IMG/VR virus record: IMGVR_UViG_3300008113_000506
Coordinates: 1-41,338 of that record
Length of the DNA stretch: 41,338 nt
Reading direction: 5' to 3' (one strand)
DNA from: a virus
Shown here: in pieces, positions 8,561-18,803 of the stretch
Position numbering within the stretch: the first letter of the stretch is position 1
Layout of the letters: every line of letters starts with the position of its first letter
Translations under genes and position numbers: made by a program
Notes under the pieces: generated by a model
Database searches by the model: none
The model's input: only the letters and a program-made list of their open reading frames with translations
Told to the model about the DNA's origin: nothing

Positions 8561-9943
8561 TTAATAATCCAAACGTACCCTAATTGTTAATTCATTATTT
8601 GGATTTTTTTCAATAGGACGACTTAATTTAGCTGTCGCCAATAAATCTCCTGCATTACTATATAAACCTACTGTAGTAATATAACTGAATGGTTGATCTG
8701 CAACCGTTTTAACAACGACAATTTTACCATTTTCATCAGTGTAAGTAGGATTTGTGCTATAATTAAAATCGCTTGCGGCTGCGCGACAGAAGAAAATAGT
8801 TGAATTTACAATTGTTTCATTTTGAAAAGTAATAGCAGTATTTGGAGTATCTGTAAATCGGGCTTCACAAAAATGTTTAATAATATCATCAATGGTTGCT
8901 AATTGTAAAAATTTTCTTAATTTTGCTGTATTTTGAGCATCATCACTATGGCCAATAGCTTTTTGACCTGCCGCTAATGCAACTGGTTGAGAAGTATTAC
9001 CGCTGAGTGTAAAACTAGCAGAAGATTGAGGTTCATCTGGGAAATCGATTACACCTTGTACATTATCATTTAAATCAAAAATTTTATTAACATCTAAAAC
9101 TACAACACCCATATCATAATATATTACACCTACATTGACAGGATCTGCATTACCTAAATACATTTTTAGAGTTGCGACTTCACCTGACACAGGCTCGGCG
9201 CGATATGTATTTGACGCGTTAGTATCTAGAATTGTGACTTGATTAAGCGTGTAATTTACATCTGTTAATGTAAGTTTTGAACGACCTACGAAGCCACTAG
9301 CCGCAGGTGAAGTGAAGAGTGTACCAGTTAAAGCTGTCGCATCATCATCAGTTAATAAGGTATTATTTCCAGTACGATTATAAAATTTCATACCAAAAGT
9401 GCCTTTGGAAATATTATCACGTTTAAAAAGACGTTTCACATTAAGAAATAAGGCTTCTTTAATTTGAGTAGTATTGTCTGTTGAATTAGTGGCAGTGGTA
9501 TGAGGTGTACGAAAAACTGCGTTACTATTACCTAATAATGATTGCGCATATTGACGATAAATGTTGATTTTTTCTCGCATCATATTAGATGTGCTGGTAG
9601 AAAAATTATATTTACCGGCAGAGTCAATTGTACCATTTAAAAGAGTAGCAATTTCTGAACCTGCAATAGTAGGAGTATTAGTTGTTGTGTCAGTATATGC
9701 GTATACGCCAAAAGACATATCAAATAAAGCATTGGAACTCTGTAACGTATGATCTTGGTCGAAAATAGTATTAAATAAAGAACTTGTGATAGCAGGATTA
9801 GTGCCTGATACAAACGCAGGATATTTTCTACGATTAGCTTCGGTGCTAATATCTGAACTAATAATATCAATTAATTGATTTAAACGAGCCTTGTCAGATT
9901 TTCTGTCTGTGGGGTCGAGTGTTTTTAATCTTGCAACTGTCAT
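8561..9943 (-). CDS. Phage structural protein with appendage-type C-terminal motif, 460 aa
   Basis: The N-terminus is helical and polar (MTVARLKTLDPTDRKSDKAR); the middle is rich in Thr, Ser and Asn with probable beta structure. The last 45 residues (FSYITTVGLYS, LLATAKLSRPIEK, ending TIRVRLDY) form a module that I recognise from tail-fibre and baseplate-attached proteins of large phages. The next gene ends with a diverged copy. An AAGGA SD lies seven bases before the ATG, and the preceding gene ends 10 bases upstream. Composition is less extreme than in the giant neighbours. Exact function is unknown; a part of the tail fibre or its attachment is likely by context. Confidence 0.72.
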   Translation of the reverse strand: MTVARLKTLDPTDRKSDKARLNQLIDIISSDISTEANRRKYPAFVSGTNPAITSSLFNTIFDQDHTLQSSNALFDMSFGVYAYTDTTTNTPTIAGSEIATLLNGTIDSAGKYNFSTSTSNMMREKINIYRQYAQSLLGNSNAVFRTPHTTATNSTDNTTQIKEALFLNVKRLFKRDNISKGTFGMKFYNRTGNNTLLTDDDATALTGTLFTSPAASGFVGRSKLTLTDVNYTLNQVTILDTNASNTYRAEPVSGEVATLKMYLGNADPVNVGVIYYDMGVVVLDVNKIFDLNDNVQGVIDFPDEPQSSASFTLSGNTSQPVALAAGQKAIGHSDDAQNTAKLRKFLQLATIDDIIKHFCEARFTDTPNTAITFQNETIVNSTIFFCRAAASDFNYSTNPTYTDENGKIVVVKTVADQPFSYITTVGLYSNAGDLLATAKLSRPIEKNPNNELTIRVRLDY

Positions 9944-9953
9944 GTTTGTATCC

Positions 9954-10742
9954 TTAATTTAATGTAATTTCAATAGGTATTAATATGCGTGAACCAGAAC
10001 TTAGACCTATAATTTCAATATAAGTGTTAATGATACCTGTTAAGGTGTTATTATTTGAAGTTAAAGTACCAAATTTTTCAAAACTTGAATTGTTAAGATT
10101 AGAGATTAAACCTATATCGAATTTTAATTTATATCGATTTGATAATGTAAAATCATTTGGAGCCGCCAAACTTGAATATGAAGGTGTTCCATCAATTCGA
10201 TATGTTTTTACAAAATTTTCATCTTCATCAATTACTCGACTGGTATCTAATAAACCTGAATTATAAACAGATAATAACAATGAATTCATTTTTACTTCAA
10301 AGGTTAAATCTGCCAAGTTTGAATCAATAGCATTTTGTCCTGATTCTTTTGGTAAGGTTGAAATAATTTCAATAGTTTGAAATACAACGCTATTAGTAGT
10401 ATTATTTAATGTTAATGAAATATTAGAGGTTGCTGGTGTAATTTTTTGAAGTGTGGGTACATATAAAATTCTAAGATTAGAGTTACTTAAAGTAATATTA
10501 TTATACTTTAAGGCTAGAGTTTCATTTGTCTGGGCTTCAAAAATAGGCGTATTTTTTTCAATTTTTTCTTTACCAATATTATTACCATATTTAACGATAT
10601 TTGAATAATCTATTTCATCATCGCCAAGAGCAAAAGCATCAATTCTAAAAGAACCATCATTACGTGCCAAAAGCTCACGACCACGTTCAGTTAAAACTGC
10701 ATCAATAATAATATTATTTGTTGTATGGTCTAAAAATCCCAT
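9954..10742 (-). CDS. Phage virion protein with GxLD/LTxxGRxxL N-terminal module, 262 aa
   Basis: The first 50 residues follow a pattern common to small virion proteins of large phages: GFLDHTTNN, then DAVLTERGRELLARNDGSF, then an ALGDDEIDYSN segment. A related N-terminus is found on the 393-aa protein at 21605-22786. The rest is beta-rich and ends IPIEITLN. The ATG at 10742 has AAAGGA eight bases upstream; a TTG two codons earlier is possible but lacks that spacing. It sits between a fibronectin-domain protein and the 460-aa appendage protein, so a fibre, neck or baseplate attachment role is likely. I cannot name the exact part. Confidence 0.75.
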   Translation of the reverse strand: MGFLDHTTNNIIIDAVLTERGRELLARNDGSFRIDAFALGDDEIDYSNIVKYGNNIGKEKIEKNTPIFEAQTNETLALKYNNITLSNSNLRILYVPTLQKITPATSNISLTLNNTTNSVVFQTIEIISTLPKESGQNAIDSNLADLTFEVKMNSLLLSVYNSGLLDTSRVIDEDENFVKTYRIDGTPSYSSLAAPNDFTLSNRYKLKFDIGLISNLNNSSFEKFGTLTSNNNTLTGIINTYIEIIGLSSGSRILIPIEITLN

Positions 10743-10765
10743 GCTCAAAATCCTTTATTTTTTAA

Positions 10766-10785
10766 TTTTAATTATATCTTATCAA
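10766..10785 (-). promoter_or_regulatory. Candidate late promoter box upstream of the 262-aa virion gene
   Basis: The minus strand reads TTGATAAGATATAATTAAAA in a 40-base intergenic gap. TATAAT starts 34 bases before the ATG at 10742, and the SD lies between. The TTGATAA plus TATAA combination matches the boxes at 18788-18803 and 22806-22819, with one extra base between the two halves. Confidence 0.5.
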
Positions 10786-10788
10786 TTT

Positions 10789-12540
10789 TTATGGTAAATT
10801 TAATTTAAATTTTATATTTTTTGCATCTAAATCATTTAAACGAGAAACTGATAACTGATATTGATTATTAATATTAAATATTTGATTATTTTGAACGTTC
10901 AAGGTGTCTGGTGTAAAATAAATTGTTATTTTATCTTTATTTCTAAAGTTAGGTAAAAAATCAAAAATTAATTCCTCGTTCTGAAATAATTGTGATTTAC
11001 GTTGCACATATAAATTAGGATAGCTACGAGGAGCATTTTGCATACTGACTTGATCAATAATTAAAGAATTATAAATTTTTGAATATCTTAATCCTATCTG
11101 CGAGGAATAATTCGAAACATATCCATGTGCATCAATCGCACAAATAGCGTAAATATAAGTTTCTTTTGTTAAATCAACCGTCTCATCAGTAAAACTATAC
11201 ATACCTTTGAGTGTATTATCATCTGAAATTTTGATTAAATTTTCAGGAATAATGTCTGAAAACATTTGCATATGCTTAAATTGTGAAATAGGTTTTTTTA
11301 AATATACCTTGATCAGTTGAAAAGGTTCTTCTAAGGTTTGTCTTCGATAAATTTGAAAACCTACGACATCACCTTGAGGATTAGTAGGATGTGACCAATT
11401 TAATTCTGCTTTAAAAGCATGAGTTAAAAATTTAGCTGTCACAGCGTTAGGAGGTTCAGGTGCATAATAATCAACAGCTCTCACAAATTCTGTTCTTCTA
11501 GAATTATTCCAAACTAGATGATGAGAAATTAATGGAAAATTAAATTCTTGATATCCTAAGAAACGATATAATCCTAAATAAAACACAGGAATAACTTCAT
11601 AGGAATATGAATTAGCATAATTTAATAAACCATCATATAATATAATTTGATCGATTGGATTATTATTAATATCTACATAAATAAATTGTGATGCTGTATC
11701 TAAGAATGTATCACCGTTGACATTTTTAATGTGTTTTTTAATTAAAAACCCAATAAAGGCGACGCCTGTTTCATTTTTTAAATTGGCATCATCTTCTATC
11801 ACTGGGGTAATATCGAAAGGAATGAAATTAAATAATAAAGGTGTTGACTCAGTTGTATTGATAATTTCTTTATCTGATCTTTGATTTATAAAAAAACTAT
11901 CAATTTTGTCAGCAGAAACTGAAATATTTTTTGACAAATAATCAATATTTATTCTTTCATTTTCAATTTGATTTATATCAGATAAGAATTCTGCATTTTT
12001 GAAATCATAGGCATATTGAGAAGTTAACTTATTCTGCATAATATCACCTAAATAATCAGAACCGTAAATGACATTTCTTTGATTATATCTAGCTAAAGTA
12101 GGATATAATCGATTATCTACTTCATATGCCTCTAAAATACGTTTTTGATATTTATTATTTAAACCTGAAATAAAACTAATTGACTTGTCATCAAATCTTA
12201 AATTAGAATTAAAATATTCAATTGCTTTAATTTCATCAATAATAGATTCATTTAGATTTTGATTTTGAAAATTTTGAATTTGATCAACAACATCAGGGTT
12301 AATATTTTCTAAAAAAGAAATATTGGAATCAAAATTTAGTCTATCCTTTAAATCTTTTAATTCAATCGTGATTTTATTAGATAAAAACAAATTGATATTG
12401 TCAGATCTTAAACTTAAATCTGCGTCATTAATGGGATGATTATCTTCAGTGTTTTCATCATAACTATGATATGTAAATCCTACAGCAACACCAAATTTAG
12501 GAACATCATAACTGATAATATCAAATTTATTATTTTTCAT
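10789..12540 (-). CDS. Structural protein with fibronectin type III domain, 583 aa
   Basis: Residues about 361-478 look like a fibronectin III sandwich: PEPPNAVTA, then the core ELNWSHP, VVGFQIYRR, and a closing YIYAICAIDAHGYVSNYS. A segment near 310-325 (SYSYEVIPVFYLG) resembles the last strands of another such domain. The N-terminal 250 residues are helical and unrecognised. Such domains commonly stud phage tail tubes, fibres and baseplates and aid surface binding. The ATG follows GGAG by a short spacing and comes three bases after the previous stop, so the pair is co-translated. A tail or baseplate surface role is inferred from the domain and context. Confidence 0.75.
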   Translation of the reverse strand: MKNNKFDIISYDVPKFGVAVGFTYHSYDENTEDNHPINDADLSLRSDNINLFLSNKITIELKDLKDRLNFDSNISFLENINPDVVDQIQNFQNQNLNESIIDEIKAIEYFNSNLRFDDKSISFISGLNNKYQKRILEAYEVDNRLYPTLARYNQRNVIYGSDYLGDIMQNKLTSQYAYDFKNAEFLSDINQIENERINIDYLSKNISVSADKIDSFFINQRSDKEIINTTESTPLLFNFIPFDITPVIEDDANLKNETGVAFIGFLIKKHIKNVNGDTFLDTASQFIYVDINNNPIDQIILYDGLLNYANSYSYEVIPVFYLGLYRFLGYQEFNFPLISHHLVWNNSRRTEFVRAVDYYAPEPPNAVTAKFLTHAFKAELNWSHPTNPQGDVVGFQIYRRQTLEEPFQLIKVYLKKPISQFKHMQMFSDIIPENLIKISDDNTLKGMYSFTDETVDLTKETYIYAICAIDAHGYVSNYSSQIGLRYSKIYNSLIIDQVSMQNAPRSYPNLYVQRKSQLFQNEELIFDFLPNFRNKDKITIYFTPDTLNVQNNQIFNINNQYQLSVSRLNDLDAKNIKFKLNLP

Positions 12541-12543
12541 CTT

Positions 12544-14727
12544 TTACTCCAAAACAATAGTAGAAATACGATATGACACATTTTTAGGAATATATCGTAT
12601 ATTATTTTTTTTATTTATCACAGAATAATAATTCACATTATCGATTTCTGCAGTTTTATCAGATGTTAAACGTAAAATCAAAGAAGTTTCAGTTCCAATT
12701 TCATCTAAAATTTTATTAAGCACAACGCTTGAATCATTTTCAGTATAAATAATTTGTTCAAAATTAAGTTCAGATGAATTAGGCACAAAACGATTTACTC
12801 CACCTGTTAAACCTGTGACAATAAAATCTTTAGGATTAACAGCCATTGTATATATTTTTTGAAAATTATGTGGCGTCATGTTCACAAAATCAGGCAATAA
12901 AGCTTTTGTAAAATCAGACATAAATTGCAAATACACATTTAATTTATGATTAGTTGTAAAATGTAATTTATGAAAATTTAAACCTGCATAAGTATAAGCA
13001 TTTAATTGTACAGCGTTAGATATTTCTTCACTTGTAAAAGGGTACATTTCTTTAATCATATCTTGATTACCTGAAAAGTCTTCAATAAAAATTTTATAGA
13101 CATCACTTAAAACAAACATGTCTTGCATCCATTTATTTTGAGTTAAGCTAAATTCAGGATTTGGTTCAAACCCATTTAATAGTTTACTAATTTTCTTTAA
13201 TCTTAAATTTATTTGTTGATTATGAATGCATCTTTTGATTATATCTTCACGAATTTTTTTCAATTCATCAACTTCTAATTTACTTCTAAAATCATAAGGT
13301 AGTTTTGAATAAATAAAATCATCATTAGCCAAATCTAAAATTTCTAAAATATCATCAACTTTGTTTTGATATAAGATAGGATTTAAGTAACTTTTTTCAC
13401 TAATATAATTTAATGAACCGATATTATTACTTACATTTAATCCATTCACAATTTTATCTGATTTTTGAATAAGTGAATCCTTTAATGTTAATACATCAGC
13501 TGTAAAAATTGATCTATCATTTAATTTAAATTCTAAATAACTTGAATTAATACCGATAGGAGGATTTTCATTTGTAATATCACTAATACTTTGTACTTTT
13601 AAAATATTTCTATGTTGCAAAAAGACATTTTCAATATCTTCAAATGCGGCGCAATATTCAAAGATTTTAGGTTCCCAAACAATTTCCGGAAAATCATGGT
13701 CTGTCATTTCAACCTTGATTAATACAATATCATCTTTATCAAGTTTATAGTCATTGTTGATACCAACTGTTAAAATATGTGAGCCTAAAATGTTTTCGGC
13801 TTGATTTGGAATATTCCAACTATTATTATTGTCAGCTGTTCTTTGATAATTTTTATTGATAATATTACGGAAATTTGCTTCGTTTGTTGTATTTAAAATA
13901 TGCCATAAATCCTTAATATAAAAATCGTCGAAATAAGACATAAAAAAATCGCCGTTTTCGTTTTGATTATTTAAAGTAACAATTTTTTCCATAAATTGAT
14001 TAATATCATTGGAAAAAACATTTTCTATTTCATTTTTAGGCGCCATATTAACAATATTTTTAAGTGCTTTTGTTTTGATTAAACTTTTTATATAATTTTT
14101 TTGTAATTTAACATTATCAATTGATAAATTAAATAAACCTGTATCGATATTTCCAAAGTTAGAGAGATTTGATTTGGCTTGATTAGTATCTAAATTTAAA
14201 TTATTAATGGAGATTTTTTCATTACGAATATTAGTTAGCTTTTGATAGTTTTTCTCAAAGTCTTTTACAAAATTATCATAATAATATAACAATATATCAT
14301 GAGAAAAAGCCAACGCAATATCATTTGTAATCAACCCATGCATAATGTGATTATACCAATTTAAATTAATATCGACATATTTTTGATTTAACATTGACGT
14401 ATTAATTGTGTTTAAATTAAAAGTAAGTTGAGGAATATTTATTACTTTCTCTAAATTCATAAATCCACGTAAATAGTTATAGCTTTCTTTTAAACCTGAT
14501 ATACGGATTAAATCAGAGCTGCTGGAACTTTGATTATTATTATTTTTTGTAACTAATGAATTTTCATAATTTGTTAATAAATTAAAAGAATTATCAACAA
14601 TTAAACCAAAAATATTTGAAGTATTCATTTTTGCTGATATAAGGTAATTTTTCTTATTAGCAATTGTTCTTGTACTACCTTCAGAAAATTGATTATTTTC
14701 AAAATCAACAAGATTAATATAAGTCAA
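12544..14727 (-). CDS. Unrecognised probable structural protein with TTG start, 727 aa
   Basis: I do not recognise a family. The protein is Asn-, Ile- and Leu-rich, with mixed helical segments (for example around DDFIYSKLPYDFRSKLEVDEL) and a beta-like C-terminus ending RISTIVLE. No membrane segment or signal peptide is seen. The only usable start is TTG at 14727, because an in-frame TAA lies eight codons upstream and no ATG or GTG falls between. That TTG overlaps the TGA stop of the 1347-aa gene as TTGA. No strong SD is visible, so it probably depends on ribosomes finishing the upstream gene. It is likely structural from its place in a continuous tail-gene block. Confidence 0.68.
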   Translation of the reverse strand: MTYINLVDFENNQFSEGSTRTIANKKNYLISAKMNTSNIFGLIVDNSFNLLTNYENSLVTKNNNNQSSSSSDLIRISGLKESYNYLRGFMNLEKVINIPQLTFNLNTINTSMLNQKYVDINLNWYNHIMHGLITNDIALAFSHDILLYYYDNFVKDFEKNYQKLTNIRNEKISINNLNLDTNQAKSNLSNFGNIDTGLFNLSIDNVKLQKNYIKSLIKTKALKNIVNMAPKNEIENVFSNDINQFMEKIVTLNNQNENGDFFMSYFDDFYIKDLWHILNTTNEANFRNIINKNYQRTADNNNSWNIPNQAENILGSHILTVGINNDYKLDKDDIVLIKVEMTDHDFPEIVWEPKIFEYCAAFEDIENVFLQHRNILKVQSISDITNENPPIGINSSYLEFKLNDRSIFTADVLTLKDSLIQKSDKIVNGLNVSNNIGSLNYISEKSYLNPILYQNKVDDILEILDLANDDFIYSKLPYDFRSKLEVDELKKIREDIIKRCIHNQQINLRLKKISKLLNGFEPNPEFSLTQNKWMQDMFVLSDVYKIFIEDFSGNQDMIKEMYPFTSEEISNAVQLNAYTYAGLNFHKLHFTTNHKLNVYLQFMSDFTKALLPDFVNMTPHNFQKIYTMAVNPKDFIVTGLTGGVNRFVPNSSELNFEQIIYTENDSSVVLNKILDEIGTETSLILRLTSDKTAEIDNVNYYSVINKKNNIRYIPKNVSYRISTIVLE

Positions 14728-17700
14728 ATAATCATTAGAAAAACTTTACGTGTAATGTTTTTATCTACGAAATTGATACTGGCTGTTTCATTATCAACGA
14801 TCGGATCGCCTGCGGTGCTAATAACGTTTGTTGTTATTTGAAATAAATTAACATTTGTCAAGGCAGCTGTTAAATTATCAAATTCTGAATATGACATTTG
14901 TTTTTCTGAATTACCAATATTTCTTTGCGTAGATTGTAACGCTAATGCAAAATTTCTTTGAAACTCAATATAAGAATTTAAAGAATCATTACCAGCTTTA
15001 AATAAATTCATAATAGTGAGATTTGGAGTTAAATTAATTTGATAATCAATATCATTAGCTGCAGGACTATTATTACGCAAACCAGGAATTAATTGAAAAA
15101 TACCTGCGTCATATAAATTAAATAATTCAAACGGATTTGTCATGAATTCTACAAGATTAATATCAGTATTCAATGAAGTTAAACGTGTATTATAATTTTC
15201 ATTAAACACATTAATATTAGCACTTTCACTATAATCAATTAATCTTTTATATCGAGTGCATAAATTTTCTGCAAAATTAATATTATTGTTATTAGATGTT
15301 TTAAAAATCTGAATTGCGTCAATATTTTGACTCAATATTTTTTCCATTAATATTTCAATTTCACTTTTTTCAATACCTAATACTTCATTTAAAAAATACA
15401 TGAATTTTTTACTAGCGAAACTACGATATTTTAAAAAATCATTAACTGTAAATTGTGTATATAATTGAGGTTCATCTAGAAATATATTTGAATAGTATTG
15501 CCACATATCTTTTGAATATTTATTTAGATCAATTGATACATTACCGCCTGATGTGTTAATACCGCTTAGTAATTTTTGATTATCTAATGAGTTTTCATAA
15601 AAATAATTACTTTCAAAAATACGATCTGATAAATTTGTGTAAGATTGTAAATTATTAAACATTTTACAATAAACTGACGATGCGACCTTTAATGTATTTT
15701 TAATCATAAATTTCAGGTCAACAATACTTCTATTACTATCACTTTTAATTTGCGCAATAAAATTTGAAAAACTATTAACTTGCGTTAAATTTAAATTTCC
15801 GATTAAAGATTTAAATAAATTGATGATTTGGTAAAAAATATTATTATCTAACGCTTTATCTTCCAATTCGACATTATAAGAATTTCCAAAATTTAATACA
15901 TTTAAGAAAGAATTTTGGGTTTGAAAATTATAAGATAATTGTTTTATGTATTTTTTGGCAAGATTTAAATCATCAGCAAACAGACTATTTAAGATGTCAA
16001 CTAAATCAAAAGAATTTGCAAATGCAAGATCTGAGTAAAATTCAAGCATTGCAGCATTATAAATAAAATATTCAAAACGGTATTTATTATCTGGATAAGA
16101 AATTTTTTTAAATATTAATTGAGGCATAAAACAATAAGTTTTATCTTCATATAAATCTTCAAACGCAACTTGCCCTTGATCAGTTCTTGCATATTTACGA
16201 TATACATTATGACCAGTTAATAAGATATTTTTTTTATTTTGATTAAAAACATTGGAATCAGAAATTTCTCCTAATTCATAATTTCCTGCTAATTTATGAC
16301 CTGACACAATTGAAGCATTACTTTTATCGTCTAAAACTTTTGCCATTGCTGACAAGAAATGTGTACTTTTACCGTTGGTTTCAAAAACGTTAGGCGTAAT
16401 ATTATAATATTCGTTTTTAGCTTTATTAAGACGTGCCTGTTTTAAAACTGCAGGGTTTCTTGAATTAGTTGAAAAAGCACTAATAGGTGTTTGTTTATCG
16501 TTAGTGAAAAAACTAAAAAAAGGTGCTAATTCTGTGATAGTTGAAGGAGTAGGACCTTGATTTAAAATGATATTTTCAGCTGACATATTGTAAGCATTTT
16601 GAAAACTGGTTAAATTTTTACTGGAAATATAAACATAACTGATTAATAAATTTATAAAGTTATCTTGAAAGATTTCTCTGTTTTCTTTAGTCATTTCTTT
16701 ACATGCATCATTAAATAACCAAAGAATTGAAGCATTATTTAATAAATCAGCTCTATCTGACGAGAAGTTTGTTTTATTTTTTTTATTTGAATGCCATTTT
16801 ATACTATTTGAACAAATATTTTTAATTTCTTGAAAAAAATTAGCTGTATTCTTAAACACAGGATTATTATTATCATAATATTTGTTCGTAAATTTTTTAA
16901 GCTCTTCTTTTTTAGCTGCCATCTGAGTCTTGATTAAATTAATATCTATATTATTATCATTAATTTGACTATTTAGATTGTTTACATTCGCAATATCATC
17001 ATGACTTGCAATAAAATCATCAACGTTCATTTCACCTAAAATAGAGTTATTAACAATAATTAAATCTTTATTAATTTTATTATTTTTTTTATTGAAAATA
17101 TCAAACACATTATCTTGATTGCTAAAAGATTCTACAAAATTCGATGTAACACTATTGTTATTATTAATTTTAATAATTGAATCATTTAAACTTAATGAAT
17201 TAATATCTTTTTCAATAGGGGTACGATGTTCGACGCCCTTATCTAGGAAATAATTAATATGATTATCAACATTGACTGATGAGGCATCTAAACCTTTATT
17301 AATTGAATACTTTTTATATTTTTTAACAATGTTATTACAAATTAATCTATTTTTAATAATACTACTAGTGAAATTTTCAATATCTTCAAATTTATAATTT
17401 AAAATTCCTTTTTTATTTGTATCAATGACAGATCTAATTTTAATGTTATCGTAATTTGGAATCCCATTAAAATCTTTACTCACAACGCCATATACTAATT
17501 TTAATTGATTTGAATTAACATGATTACCAATTAAATTTAAACATTCTAAATAATTCAAAGTATCTTTTTTACCGATGGAAATAAAAGAATTTTTTTCAGG
17601 GATTGTAATAATCTCTAATAATTTTGTTGAAGGCAACGAATATTCTACATTATTATTTACTTCTTCTGTTATTAAATTAGTAATTTTTGAAGTAAAAGAA

Positions 17701-18767
17701 ACCTGCGGTAAATCTGATTCACTACATAAAAAATTCTCAAACTTAAAAATATCTTCTGATATTTTTTCTTGACTAGCTTTTTTAACATTTGGAATAGTAT
17801 CTAAACCAGAATTAAAGTCTTTGATTAATTGTTTTAATTCTGTGTTATTAATATATTCAAAATTATCAACATATTTGATAGGTAAAATTTCTTTAATAAT
17901 ATCATTTTCAATGATAGGTACACTTGTAAAATCAACAAATTTTAATTTTGAATTTAATTCATCTTCAGTATAAATCCCTTTAAATAAAGAATTGCATGAT
18001 GCATAATCAAAAGAATTTTCAATAATATTATTAATTGAAGTTGCCAAACTCATTAAACTTAAAGGTTTATTATGGTTTTTAATTAAATTTAGTTCGTCTG
18101 TTTTTATGAAATTAAAACCAACATAGGTTTGTAAAAATTTAACAGGATTACCAACTATTTTTTTATATAAATCATGTAATGGTTGATATGTATTGCGATT
18201 ATTACCTCTAATTGTAAAGACAGATGTAGACGCCTGCGCATTAATATCTTCAAAATTTTTAATAACTGTTGAAAAAGAAGATGCATCATTTAATAATACG
18301 CTGTCATCAATCGTAGCATTTGGAAAAGCATTTAATAAAAAAGAATGTGTAAAATCAAATCTGATTTTTTTAGAATTTTTAACGGAACTTGAGATCGCAG
18401 AGATATCTTGAGTAAATAGACTATTTTCTCTTTTTATTTCATATACTAATCTTTCTAAATTGGAAAAAACTTTAATATTTTCAGTTAAAAATTTATTAAA
18501 AATACCATTATCAAAAATGTTTACAAAATCAGTGAGACCACCGAACCTCTTCATTTTTTTATCTGAAATATCTCTAAAAATTTTTTTGTGTTGTTGAAAT
18601 CTTTTTCGAAAATTAATATCTAATTCAAATTTAAAATCTGAAAAATCATATCCCGTTGATTCATTTTGCAAATTAATAAACTGCAATAATTCAGATCTAA
18701 CGTGTATTTTACGATTTTTATCATTTAAAGAATTTATATTTTCCAAATCTTTTTTAAAGATTGCCAT
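14724..18767 (-). CDS. Unrecognised giant probable structural protein, 1347 aa
   Basis: This is the longest gene in the window and matches no family I know. The protein starts MAIFKKDLENINSLN. It is rich in Asn, Phe, Lys and Ile, largely helical by appearance, with a short charged helix near residues 610-630 (MAAKKEELKKFTNKYY). No long coiled coil, hydrophobic segment or repeat typical of a tape measure is apparent. It ends in TGA overlapping the next start. A late-promoter-like box with clustered palindromes lies just upstream, so this gene probably heads a late transcript. A large baseplate or peripheral tail component is the best guess, from context only. Confidence 0.7.
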   Translation of the reverse strand: MAIFKKDLENINSLNDKNRKIHVRSELLQFINLQNESTGYDFSDFKFELDINFRKRFQQHKKIFRDISDKKMKRFGGLTDFVNIFDNGIFNKFLTENIKVFSNLERLVYEIKRENSLFTQDISAISSSVKNSKKIRFDFTHSFLLNAFPNATIDDSVLLNDASSFSTVIKNFEDINAQASTSVFTIRGNNRNTYQPLHDLYKKIVGNPVKFLQTYVGFNFIKTDELNLIKNHNKPLSLMSLATSINNIIENSFDYASCNSLFKGIYTEDELNSKLKFVDFTSVPIIENDIIKEILPIKYVDNFEYINNTELKQLIKDFNSGLDTIPNVKKASQEKISEDIFKFENFLCSESDLPQVSFTSKITNLITEEVNNNVEYSLPSTKLLEIITIPEKNSFISIGKKDTLNYLECLNLIGNHVNSNQLKLVYGVVSKDFNGIPNYDNIKIRSVIDTNKKGILNYKFEDIENFTSSIIKNRLICNNIVKKYKKYSINKGLDASSVNVDNHINYFLDKGVEHRTPIEKDINSLSLNDSIIKINNNNSVTSNFVESFSNQDNVFDIFNKKNNKINKDLIIVNNSILGEMNVDDFIASHDDIANVNNLNSQINDNNIDINLIKTQMAAKKEELKKFTNKYYDNNNPVFKNTANFFQEIKNICSNSIKWHSNKKNKTNFSSDRADLLNNASILWLFNDACKEMTKENREIFQDNFINLLISYVYISSKNLTSFQNAYNMSAENIILNQGPTPSTITELAPFFSFFTNDKQTPISAFSTNSRNPAVLKQARLNKAKNEYYNITPNVFETNGKSTHFLSAMAKVLDDKSNASIVSGHKLAGNYELGEISDSNVFNQNKKNILLTGHNVYRKYARTDQGQVAFEDLYEDKTYCFMPQLIFKKISYPDNKYRFEYFIYNAAMLEFYSDLAFANSFDLVDILNSLFADDLNLAKKYIKQLSYNFQTQNSFLNVLNFGNSYNVELEDKALDNNIFYQIINLFKSLIGNLNLTQVNSFSNFIAQIKSDSNRSIVDLKFMIKNTLKVASSVYCKMFNNLQSYTNLSDRIFESNYFYENSLDNQKLLSGINTSGGNVSIDLNKYSKDMWQYYSNIFLDEPQLYTQFTVNDFLKYRSFASKKFMYFLNEVLGIEKSEIEILMEKILSQNIDAIQIFKTSNNNNINFAENLCTRYKRLIDYSESANINVFNENYNTRLTSLNTDINLVEFMTNPFELFNLYDAGIFQLIPGLRNNSPAANDIDYQINLTPNLTIMNLFKAGNDSLNSYIEFQRNFALALQSTQRNIGNSEKQMSYSEFDNLTAALTNVNLFQITTNVISTAGDPIVDNETASINFVDKNITRKVFLMII

Positions 18768-18787
18768 TATTATTACTCACGAGACTT

Positions 18788-18803
18788 TATTTATATTTAT
18801 CAA
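18788..18803 (-). promoter_or_regulatory. Candidate late promoter box (TTGATAAATATAAATA) upstream of the 1347-aa gene
   Basis: The minus strand carries TTGATAAATATAAATA; its TATAAATA (18795 down to 18788) equals the T4 late-promoter consensus. TATAAA begins 28 bases before the ATG at 18767, which would leave a short leader containing GTGAG. The first 14 bases are identical to those at 22806-22819. The gp55-like sigma encoded at 38548-39396 would be the matching recognition factor. Confidence 0.62.

Noticed and set aside
14724-18767. Tape-measure protein as identity of the 1347-aa gene
   Set aside because: It lacks the long coiled coils, repeated hydrophobic segments and Gly/Ala-rich regions usual for tape measures, and no tube, sheath or chaperone gene lies beside it.
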